In this document: in pieces, positions 24,312 through 31,078 of the stretch
How positions within the stretch are numbered: position 1 is the stretch's first letter
Layout: the number at the start of each line of letters is the position of its first letter
DNA from: Streptomyces sp. NRRL F-4489
GTDB lineage: Bacteria > Actinomycetota > Actinomycetes > Streptomycetales > Streptomycetaceae
Length of the DNA: 64,000 bases
Assembly (NCBI RefSeq): GCF_001509485.1
Contig: NZ_LLZI01000169.1
Span: 1 to 64,000 of the forward strand
Direction: 5' to 3'
Translations under genes and position numbers: made by a program
The notes under the pieces: generated by a model
The model's database searches: none
Told to the model about the DNA's origin: nothing
What the model saw: only the letters and a program-made list of their open reading frames with translations

Positions 24312-25829
24312 TCAGCGTTCGGATGCGTAGTGCCGGCCGGTCTGGCGCACCGGCTGCTCCACCGCGCCGGCTTCCTTCCCCTGCCCCGGGCGCCCGCCCG
24401 CGACGGACGAGGGCGGCTTGGGCAGTGCCTGGACCAGCAGGGTGACGAGGACCGGGAACGCCACGATGACCGCGATGCCGAGAGAGAACGCCGTGGGGTA
24501 GTTGTCCGGTGCGGGCGGGTCGCCGAGGGCGCCGAAGAAGACGACGCCGACGAGCGATACGCCGAGCGCCGCGCCGCCCTCCATCGCCGTGGACAGCACA
24601 CCGGAGGCCGAGGAGGCGTGCTTCGGGTCGATGCCGGCCAGGGCCGCGGCGGGCAGCGGCGCGGCCACCAGGCCCATGCCGAAGCCCGCGACCAGAAGTC
24701 CGGGCGCGACCCAGCCGGCCGTACCGTCCGTGCCGATGTGCGCGACGATCAGTCCGACGATCCCGTAGCCGACGGCGACCAGACCGGCGCCCAGGGCGAT
24801 GACCTGGTTGCCGACGCGTGCGGCGAACTTCCCCGCGAGGAACGACGAGCCGAAGAACCCGGCGCTCATCGTGGTGAAGAGCAGCCCCGAGGGGAGCGGA
24901 TCCCAGCCCCTGCCTTCCTGCATGTAGAGCGCGAACAGCAGGAAGAAGGACCCCATCGACATGAAGTACACGAAGTACGCGGTGACGCCGACGGTGAATC
25001 CCCGCTCGCGGAACAGCCCCGGGTCGATCAGCGGCGCCGCGTTGCGCGCGGCCCGTCGCCGCTGGTGCGTAAGGAACAGGACGAACAACGGCACGGCCGC
25101 GATCAGCGACAGCCACGTCCACACCGGCCAGCCCTGTTCCCGGCCCTCCAGCAGCGGCAGCACCACCGCGGCGAGGCTCAGGGTCGCCATGGCGGCCCCC
25201 GGCAGGTCCAGCTCGGCGCCGGTCCCGGTGCGGATGGGTGGGACGATCCGCGGCGTCAGGGCCAGGATCACCAGGCCGATCGGGATGTTGATCAGGAAGA
25301 CGGTTCGCCAGCCGAGCCCGGCGACATCAAGGGCGATCAGCAGGCCGCCGATGAGCTGCCCGCACAGCCCGGACAGCCCCAGCATCAAGCCGTACGCGCC
25401 GAAGGCACGGCCCCGCGCCTCACCGGTGTAGACGTGGCTCACGACGGCGAGCACCTGCGGGGTCAGCATCGCCGAGGAGAGGCCCTGGACGATACGGGTG
25501 ACGATCAGGAACCAGATGCTGGGCGCGAAGCCACAGGCCGCCGATGCGGCGGTGAAGAGCGCCAGGCCGATCACGAACATCCGGCGGGGGCCGAAGAGGT
25601 CCCCCATCCGACCGCCGGTGATGAGCCCTACGCACAGGGCCGCGCCGTAACCCACCATGACGAGCTGTGTCTCGGGCGCGCCGGCGCCCAGGTCGCTCTG
25701 GATCGAAGGGATGGCGACGTTGGCGATGAAGAAGTCCAGAAAGGCGATGAAGCCGCCGATCAGGACGACGGCCAACGGCGCCCAGGACGTGGGCTCGACC
25801 GCGCGGCCGGCGGTCTGCGGACTGGTCAT
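24312..25829 (-). CDS. DHA2-family (EmrB/QacA) multidrug efflux transporter
   Basis: A 505-aa MFS protein with 14 predicted helices. Helix 1 carries FIAFLDFFIANVAIPSIQ, motif A is GGRMGDLFGPRRMF, and motif C-like GLSGLCGQLIGGLL lies in helix 5, all typical of proton/drug antiporters. The divergent WYL regulator and the shared palindrome (25876-25910) suggest that the regulator controls it. ATG 25829 is the start; a TAGCCT -10 candidate lies at 25873-25868 on the minus strand, next to the palindrome. The drug or metabolite is unknown. Confidence 0.93.
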   Translation of the reverse strand: MTSPQTAGRAVEPTSWAPLAVVLIGGFIAFLDFFIANVAIPSIQSDLGAGAPETQLVMVGYGAALCVGLITGGRMGDLFGPRRMFVIGLALFTAASAACGFAPSIWFLIVTRIVQGLSSAMLTPQVLAVVSHVYTGEARGRAFGAYGLMLGLSGLCGQLIGGLLIALDVAGLGWRTVFLINIPIGLVILALTPRIVPPIRTGTGAELDLPGAAMATLSLAAVVLPLLEGREQGWPVWTWLSLIAAVPLFVLFLTHQRRRAARNAAPLIDPGLFRERGFTVGVTAYFVYFMSMGSFFLLFALYMQEGRGWDPLPSGLLFTTMSAGFFGSSFLAGKFAARVGNQVIALGAGLVAVGYGIVGLIVAHIGTDGTAGWVAPGLLVAGFGMGLVAAPLPAAALAGIDPKHASSASGVLSTAMEGGAALGVSLVGVVFFGALGDPPAPDNYPTAFSLGIAVIVAFPVLVTLLVQALPKPPSSVAGGRPGQGKEAGAVEQPVRQTGRHYASER

Positions 25830-25875
25830 GTCAGGGTCTTCCGTCCTCGGGTCGAATGAACGGGCCGAGGCTAGG

Positions 25876-25910
25876 TCCGGGTCACTGACACCTCCTGTCA
25901 GTGACCCGGA
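25876..25910. promoter_or_regulatory. Perfect 35-bp palindromic operator between DHA2 pump and WYL regulator
   Basis: TCCGGGTCACTGACA (25876-25890) and TGTCAGTGACCCGGA (25896-25910) are exact inverted copies with a 5-bp spacer. The repeat ends at the base before the TACTTT -10 (25911-25916) of the regulator and starts 2 bp after the TAGCCT -10 candidate of the pump, so binding would cover both promoters. Confidence 0.8.
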
Positions 25911-25916
25911 TACTTT
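25911..25916 (+). promoter_or_regulatory. Leaderless -10 box of the WYL regulator
   Basis: TACTTT lies six bases before ATG 25923, so the transcript should begin at or next to the start codon. The region of the -35 is covered by the palindrome. Confidence 0.6.
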
Positions 25917-25922
25917 TCCTCC

Positions 25923-26912
25923 ATGCGGGCTAGTCGGTTGGTGAGCATCCTGTTACTCCTCCAGACACGCGGCCGGATGACCGCGCGGGAAGTGGCGCAG
26001 ACCCTCGAGGTGTCGGTCCGCACCGTCTACCGGGACATGGAGTCGCTCGTCGCCTCCGGCATCCCGGTGTACGGCGAGGCCGGCCCGGACGGCGGATACC
26101 GCCTGCTCGACGGTTACCGGACCCGGCTGACCGGGCTCACCGCCGACGAGGCCAGGGCCCTGTTCCTGACCGGCCTGCCCCGGGCCGCGGCCGACCTCGG
26201 GCTCGGGGCCGTGGCGGCCGAGACGCAACTGAAGCTGACCGCCGCCCTGCCACCCGAGATGCGCGAACGCGCCGAACGGTCCCGGCAGCGGATCCACATC
26301 GATGTCCCCGCCTGGTACCAGGACTCCGAGGAGACGCCCTGGCTGTCCGCGGTGGCGAGCGCGGTGTGGAACCAGCAGCAGGTGCGGATCCGGTACGAAC
26401 GCTGGGCCGCCCCGCACGAAGTGATCAGGACCGTGGACCCCTACGGAGTGGTCCTCAAGGCCGGCCGCTGGTATCTGGTGGCCGGGTCCGCGCACGGCGT
26501 GCGGACCTACCGGGTGTCCCGCATCACTGAACTGGAGCCCCTGGCAGGGACGTTCACATGGCCGGCCGGATTCGATCTGGCGGCGCACTGGCGCGAGTAC
26601 CTGGCGTCCTTCGACGCGCGCCGATACCGCGACCGGGCGGTGCTCCGCCTGTCACCCGAGGCTCTCGCGGGCATCGGGCAGGTACTCGACGCCCCGGCTG
26701 CCCGGGCCGCCGAAGAGTCCGCGGCGCCCGACGCGGACGGCTGGACGCGGGTGGTCGTCCCCATCGAGTCCTGTGAACAGGCCCTCCCGAAGCTGCTGCT
26801 GCTCGGCGTGGGCGCCGAGGTGGTGGGGCCGCCTGAGCTGCGGGAGAGGATGCGGGCCGCACTCGCCGAGATGCTCGCCCGGTACGAGGGTGACGGCCCG
26901 ACGCGGGAGTGA
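25923..26912 (+). CDS. WYL-domain (YafY/DeoR-type) transcriptional regulator with a TTA codon
   Basis: A 329-aa regulator. An N-terminal winged HTH (residues 1-60, TAREVAQTLEVSVRTVYRDM) is followed by a WYL domain (about 135-230, with DPYGVVLKAGRWYLVAGSA) and a C-terminal WCX part. WYL domains bind ligands or nucleic acid. Codon 11 is TTA (25953-25955), a rare codon that needs the bldA tRNA in Streptomyces, so translation is expected to be growth-phase dependent. It is divergent from the DHA2 pump and most likely represses it and itself through the palindrome. Confidence 0.92.
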   Translation: MRASRLVSILLLLQTRGRMTAREVAQTLEVSVRTVYRDMESLVASGIPVYGEAGPDGGYRLLDGYRTRLTGLTADEARALFLTGLPRAAADLGLGAVAAETQLKLTAALPPEMRERAERSRQRIHIDVPAWYQDSEETPWLSAVASAVWNQQQVRIRYERWAAPHEVIRTVDPYGVVLKAGRWYLVAGSAHGVRTYRVSRITELEPLAGTFTWPAGFDLAAHWREYLASFDARRYRDRAVLRLSPEALAGIGQVLDAPAARAAEESAAPDADGWTRVVVPIESCEQALPKLLLLGVGAEVVGPPELRERMRAALAEMLARYEGDGPTRE

Positions 26913-26983
26913 GAAGGGGCGGCCCCCTGCTGGGGTGCGGAGTCAGCGTCCCGGGCTGCTGGGAAGAACCGCCCGCATGACTC

Positions 26984-27337
26984 TCAGCCGCCCTCCTCGC
27001 CCCCGCCTTCGCCAATGTCGTCCTCGTCCTCGACGTGGCCCGCTTCGCGCAGCCGTTCACCACGGCTCTCCGCGACCCGGCGGACGGTGATGAGCGAGGC
27101 GGTCAAGTCCTCGGCGAGCAGGTGGATTTCGCCGGGCGTCCAGGCCCGGCTGCGCAGCATCTTCCGCGCCTCCGCGATCAACGCGTCGGCGGTGCCGAGC
27201 TGTTCGGCCTCCATCCGGTCCGCGAGCCGGGAGACGTAACCGGTCCCGTCGCTCGGAAGCACGTAGCACGGCTTTCCGTCCGGACTCGACCAGGGCAGGA
27301 GCCGGGGAACGGTCCCGTCCGGTGGGCTCGTCATCAT
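26984..27337 (-). CDS. 117-aa protein coupled to the 63-aa peptide gene
   Basis: A soluble protein of unknown function. It starts MMTSPPDGTVPRLLPW, has a helical middle (MEAEQLGTADALIAEARKML, then EIHLLAEDLTASLITVRRVA) and an acidic Glu/Gly tail. Its ATG (27337) overlaps the stop of the 63-aa gene in the sequence ATGA, and AGGGGGG lies upstream, so the two genes are translationally coupled. It is divergent from the XRE-DUF397 genes. A member of an XRE/DUF397 accessory locus is a fair guess; the molecular role is open. Confidence 0.75.
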   Translation of the reverse strand: MMTSPPDGTVPRLLPWSSPDGKPCYVLPSDGTGYVSRLADRMEAEQLGTADALIAEARKMLRSRAWTPGEIHLLAEDLTASLITVRRVAESRGERLREAGHVEDEDDIGEGGGEEGG

Positions 27338-27525
27338 GCCGCCACCCCCCTCGAAGGAGTGATTGACGTACGGTGCTGGATGTGCGCCAGGCGCAGCGTC
27401 ATCGTCGGCGTGTCCTCGTAACTGCTCAGTGCCGTACGGGAGTTGGGGCCGCAGCGATGGCGTCCGGTGGCCGGAAGCAGCAGTCGCAGCAGCGGCGTGA
27501 GCAGTAATGCGAGACGGCAGGCCAT
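27334..27525 (-). CDS. 63-aa hydrophobic/basic peptide with TTA codon
   Basis: The product starts MACRLALLLTPLLRLLLPAT and continues GRHRCGPNSR. CAGGAGAG precedes ATG 27525 by six bases, and the stop overlaps the next start as ATGA; together these support a real gene. Residues 4-19 form a Leu-rich amphipathic or membrane-active helix bordered by Arg, followed by the GRHR motif. Codon 7 is TTA (27507-27505), implying bldA dependence. I recall similar Leu-rich GRHR peptides beside XRE/DUF397 pairs but no published function. It may be a signal, toxin or leader peptide; none is shown. Confidence 0.65.
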   Translation of the reverse strand: MACRLALLLTPLLRLLLPATGRHRCGPNSRTALSSYEDTPTMTLRLAHIQHRTSITPSRGVAA

Positions 27526-27674
27526 CACGACTCTCCTGGTGGGGGTGGGGAGTTGGCGTTCGGAAGCGGGGGCGATAGATCACTCGTTCGAGGACTCGTC
27601 GTGGCCCGCATCGCCGATTACGTTCGGTAGGCACAGCGTTGCCCAGCGAACCGGCCGGGCACAACGCCCAGCGC

Positions 27675-27695
27675 GTGACACTTGCGATCTGTCAC
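27675..27695. promoter_or_regulatory. Inverted repeat before the XRE regulator
   Basis: GTGACA (27675-27680) and TGTCAC (27690-27695) with a 9-bp spacer, ending 12 bases before ATG 27708 and touching the ribosome site. The position fits autorepression, or a translation-blocking hairpin. Confidence 0.5.
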
Positions 27696-27707
27696 AAAGG
27701 GGACGAC

Positions 27708-28652
27708 ATGAAGCGTCGTAACGGTACGGAGGGTTCGGCGGCCACCACGGCCGCCGTCTTCGGCGCGGTGCTGCGGCACTACCGCGAGCTGGCGGGCTTC
27801 ACACAGGCGTACCTGGCGATAAAGATCCCGTGCGACCGCTCCCAGATCGCCCGCATCGAGGCAGGTACGCGGGTCCCACGGAGATCCTTCGTCCAGAAGT
27901 GCGACGCGTTGCTGGGCACCGGCGGAATGCTGGAGAAGCTGTGGGAGGAGATCGATTGGCACGCGGAGGTCGAGCATCCGGATTGGTTCGAGCGCAGAGC
28001 CGGGATGGATGCGACCGCGCTAGCTATTCGTGAGTACCAAGAGCAAGTGATTCCGGGCCTGTTGCAGACGCAGGAATACGCTCGGGCGCAGTTCAGTCGC
28101 AGCCACGCGGACCCCGAAGAGGTCGAGTCGCGCGTTCGGGCTCGACTGAGTCGCCAGCCTCGCTTCCTGGCTGAGGGCGGTCCGCTGTACATCGCCGTCC
28201 TGGACGAGAGTTGTTTGCGGAACGCGGTCGGGAGTCCGGAGGTCATGCGGTACCAGTGCGCGCATCTGCTGGACGTTGGGCAGCGCCCCAACATCCGTAT
28301 CCAGGTGGCCCCAGCAGGTCTCTTCGGGATCTACCGCCCCCGTAATTCCCTGTCGTTGATCGAACTGGCCGACGAGCGGTGGGTGTACTCGGAGTCGCTG
28401 GACAGGGGGCATTTCAGCGACGATCCAGCCGTCTACGCGCGCCACCTGCGAGCCTATGATGTGCTCAGGGCGGACATCCCGTCAGCCCACGAGTCTGCCG
28501 CTCTCATCAGCGACGCGATGGAAGGGTACGAGCAGCATGGACAGGCACGAACTCGGCGCGGCGAGTTGGATCAAAAGCAGCTACAGCCACGACAACGGCG
28601 GCAACTGCGTGGAAATCGCCCCCGGTATCCCCGGCTCCGTCCCCGTTCGTGA
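27708..28652 (+). CDS. XRE-family regulator with DUF5753 sensor domain
   Basis: A 314-aa protein of the WhiJ-like class. The HTH lies at about residues 20-75 (GFTQAYLAIKIPCDRSQIARIE), and the DUF5753 domain spans about 95-275 (VIPGLLQTQEYARA, then FGIYRPRNSLSLIEL). ATG 27708 follows AAAGGGG. The last 39 residues, rich in Arg and Gln, overlap the DUF397 gene by 116 bp; most relatives end near the YEQH position, so the stop may have been lost here. Codon use has more A/T third positions than the core genes, suggesting transfer. Confidence 0.92.
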   Translation: MKRRNGTEGSAATTAAVFGAVLRHYRELAGFTQAYLAIKIPCDRSQIARIEAGTRVPRRSFVQKCDALLGTGGMLEKLWEEIDWHAEVEHPDWFERRAGMDATALAIREYQEQVIPGLLQTQEYARAQFSRSHADPEEVESRVRARLSRQPRFLAEGGPLYIAVLDESCLRNAVGSPEVMRYQCAHLLDVGQRPNIRIQVAPAGLFGIYRPRNSLSLIELADERWVYSESLDRGHFSDDPAVYARHLRAYDVLRADIPSAHESAALISDAMEGYEQHGQARTRRGELDQKQLQPRQRRQLRGNRPRYPRLRPRS

Positions 28653-28752
28653 TTCGAAGGATCCGTTCGGGCCGGTGCTTCGGTTCGACGCAGGCGGCTG
28701 GGACTCCTTCATCGAGGCTGTGAAAAGCGGGGAGTTGGGGCGGCATGGGTAG
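28537..28752 (+). CDS. DUF397 protein, first copy
   Basis: A 71-aa protein starting MDRHELGAASWIKSSYS, with the DUF397 signature W-x-K-S-S-Y-S followed by GGNCVEIA and VPVRDSKDP. DUF397 proteins pair with the adjacent XRE/DUF5753 regulator and modulate it in development and antibiotic loci of Streptomyces. The gene lies in a different frame inside the last 116 bp of the XRE gene. GAAGGG is ten bases upstream. It overlaps the second copy by 8 bp. Confidence 0.9.
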   Translation: MDRHELGAASWIKSSYSHDNGGNCVEIAPGIPGSVPVRDSKDPFGPVLRFDAGGWDSFIEAVKSGELGRHG

Positions 28753-28954
28753 TCCTGAACTCGACGCGGTGGCTTGGATCAAGAGCAGCTACAGCGGCGA
28801 CAACGGCGGAAACTGCGTCCAAATCGCCCCCGGTATCCCCGGGTCCGTCCCCGTTCGTGATTCGAAGGTTCCGTACGGGCCGATTCTCCGGTTCGACGTT
28901 GCGGGCTGGGACTCCTTCATTGAGGCCGTGAAGCGGGGGGAGCTGGCCGGCTGA
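28745..28954 (+). CDS. DUF397 protein, second copy
   Basis: A 69-aa paralogue starting MGSPELDAVAWIKSSYSG. About 80% of residues match the first copy without gaps, and the DNA repeat has an offset of 208 bp, so this is a recent tandem duplication. The ATG overlaps the stop region of the first copy (ATGGGTAG), indicating coupled translation. Differences are in the N-terminus and at six scattered later positions, which may change partner choice. Confidence 0.9.
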   Translation: MGSPELDAVAWIKSSYSGDNGGNCVQIAPGIPGSVPVRDSKVPYGPILRFDVAGWDSFIEAVKRGELAG

Positions 28955-29034
28955 CGTTGGCCGGTCGGCGGCCAGCGGACTCATAGCGCGTCGAAACGCC
29001 CTGAGGGGTGGAAAGTTACGTGTGTTCACCCCTT

Positions 29035-29079
29035 CCGGTGGCGCGATGGACAACCGTCCATCGCGCCACCGGCGCTTTT
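29035..29079 (+). terminator. Strong intrinsic terminator after the XRE-DUF397 operon
   Basis: A 17-bp perfect stem (29035-29051 with 29056-29072, arm CCGGTGGCGCGATGGAC) with an AACC loop is followed by CGCTTTT. This is the best classical terminator in the accessory region and isolates it from the next operon. Confidence 0.88.
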
Positions 29080-29152
29080 GCGTAGCTTCTTTCTGCAGGT
29101 GGCGGGGGTCTCCCGCGCCGGGACGCCGATTTGGGAGGACGGGGGTGCCGTC

Positions 29153-31066
29153 GTGCGCATTGGACTGCTCACCGAGGGTGGTTATCCCTATGCGTCCGGT
29201 GAGGCGCAGGGGTGGTGCGACCGGCTGGTGCGCGACCTCGCGGCCCATGAGTTCGCGCTCTACGCGCTCAGTGCGGAGCCGGGGGAGGAGAGCCGCGAGG
29301 TCGCGGAACTTCCGGACAACGCCTGGCTTGCGGGGCGGGCGCGGCTGTGGGGTCCGGCCCCGGGGGCGCCGGGGAAGTCCGCCGGGCGGCGGCAGCGGCG
29401 GCGGTTCGCGGAGCACTTCGGCGAGCTGGCGGCGGCCTGCGCGGCGGCCCCGGCGGGGGAGTGCGCGGCGGGCGGCCCGACCGTAACCGACCTGGCGGAC
29501 CGTTTCGCCAGTGGTCTGTACGGGCTCGCCGACCTCGCCCGGGACGGCGCCCCGCTGACCGCCCTGCTCCGCTCCGAGGACGCCCTCCGGCCGCTGGAGG
29601 CCGCCTGCCACGGGGCCGGTGCGGCGACCGCCGTCCAACGGGCCCGCGTCCCCGATCTGGTGACGGCCGCCGATGTCCTGGAGGCGCAGCTCCGGCCGCT
29701 CGTCCTGGACTGGTACGGCCCGGGCGGCCTCGCCGCGGTGGACCTCTGCCACGCCGCCTCGGCCGGGACCGCCGCTCTCCCGGGGCTGCTGGCCAAACGC
29801 TTCTTCGGGACACCGCTGCTGGTCACCGAGTACGGCGTGCGGCTGCGGGAGCACTATCTCGCGGGGGTCGCCGGGTCGTCCCAGTCCGCTGCGTCGTCCC
29901 AGGCCGCCGGGGGACCGCCCACCGCGTTCCCGCCCGCCGCGTCCCCGTCCGGGGCGGTGCGGGCGCTGCTGACCGCGTTCCGGCGGGCGCTCGCCGGTGA
30001 GACGTACGCGCGGGCGGACCTGATCACCCCAGGAGACACCCGGGCGCGGCGCTGGCAGGAGCGCTGCGGCGCCGATCCGGCCCGGCTGCGTACCGTCCAC
30101 CCGGGGCTGGACGCGCGCCCGTTCACGGCGGTGCCGGACGCCGCGCCGGACGACTCCGCGACGCTGGTGTGGGTCGGTTCTATCGCACCGGACAAGGACC
30201 TGATCGGGCTGCTGCACGCGTTCGCCGAGGTGCGGCGCGAGCATCCGGCGGCCACCCTGCGGATCATCGCCGGGCCGGGAGGCGGTGCGGGGGAGGCCCC
30301 GGAGGCCGCCGCGTACCGGGCGCAGTGTGAGGTGCTGGCCGCCCAGCTCTTTCCGGACGAGGCCGCCGACGATCGTACGGCCGGTGAGAACCCGGTCAGC
30401 TTCGAGGAGATCGGCGGGCCCACCGCCCCGACCCGGCTCGACGCGTACGCCTCGGCCACGGTGCTGGTGCTCTCCAACGGGACCGAGGGGTTCCCGCGCT
30501 CCCTGGTGGAGGCGATGTTCTGCGGCCGGGCCACGGTGTCGACCGACACCGGCGCGGTCCGCGAGGTGATCGGCGGCACCGGGCTGGTCGTCCCGCCGCG
30601 CAACCCCCGGGCGCTGGCCGATGCCTGCCGGGCGCTGCTCGCCGACCCTGAGCGGCGGGCCCGGCTGGGGGCGGCGGCCCGCGCCCGGGCGCTGGAGCTG
30701 TTCACCGATGAGCGGAACACGGCGGCTTTTCGCGGGATCTATCTGGAGCTGATCGCGCGGGCTCCGGGCGGGGCGGCGGGTGCGGTGGGTGCGGCGGGAC
30801 GGGCAGGTGTGACCGGTGCGGCGGGGTCGGTGGGCGGTGCCGTTGCCGGGGGCGGCGGACGCGGGGCCGCAGGTGGCGTTCCGAGGCCGTTCGCGTGGCC
30901 TGCCGAGGCGCGGATGGCCGAGGCGGCCGGGACGCCCGCCGGAGGCCCGCCAGGGGCCGTTCGCGCGCCGAGCTGGGCGCGTGCGGACCGGGGCTGCGGG
31001 CAGCCCCGGCGGACGCGGTACGGGGCGGCCGGCGAACCGGCCGCCGGGCAGGCGGGGCGAGGGTGA
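29153..31066 (+). CDS. GT4-type glycosyltransferase with DUF3492 (PelF-like)
   Basis: A 637-aa cytoplasmic glycosyltransferase. The N-terminal half matches DUF3492 (IGLLTEGGYPYASGEAQGWC at the start, YHAASA-like VDLCHAASAG, then VTEYGVRLREHY). The GT4 domain follows with VWVGSIAPDKDLIGLL and the EX7E motif EGFPRSLVE. PelF of Pel polysaccharide synthesis has this architecture; the sugar here is unknown. The last 95 residues are a low-complexity Gly/Ala/Arg tail. GTG 29153 is chosen (GGAGG 14 bases upstream is distant). It heads an operon with a membrane protein and an epimerase. Confidence 0.88.
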   Translation: MRIGLLTEGGYPYASGEAQGWCDRLVRDLAAHEFALYALSAEPGEESREVAELPDNAWLAGRARLWGPAPGAPGKSAGRRQRRRFAEHFGELAAACAAAPAGECAAGGPTVTDLADRFASGLYGLADLARDGAPLTALLRSEDALRPLEAACHGAGAATAVQRARVPDLVTAADVLEAQLRPLVLDWYGPGGLAAVDLCHAASAGTAALPGLLAKRFFGTPLLVTEYGVRLREHYLAGVAGSSQSAASSQAAGGPPTAFPPAASPSGAVRALLTAFRRALAGETYARADLITPGDTRARRWQERCGADPARLRTVHPGLDARPFTAVPDAAPDDSATLVWVGSIAPDKDLIGLLHAFAEVRREHPAATLRIIAGPGGGAGEAPEAAAYRAQCEVLAAQLFPDEAADDRTAGENPVSFEEIGGPTAPTRLDAYASATVLVLSNGTEGFPRSLVEAMFCGRATVSTDTGAVREVIGGTGLVVPPRNPRALADACRALLADPERRARLGAAARARALELFTDERNTAAFRGIYLELIARAPGGAAGAVGAAGRAGVTGAAGSVGGAVAGGGGRGAAGGVPRPFAWPAEARMAEAAGTPAGGPPGAVRAPSWARADRGCGQPRRTRYGAAGEPAAGQAGRG

Positions 31067-31078
31067 GGGAGACGGCGC

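Larger units (their letters stand above)
28537..28954 (+). repeat. Tandem duplication of a DUF397 gene
   Basis: Bases from about 28565-28735 are repeated with few changes at about 28773-28943 (offset 208 bp). Shared words include CCCCGGTATCCCCGG and CCGTCCCCGTTCGTGATTCG. Confidence 0.85.
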
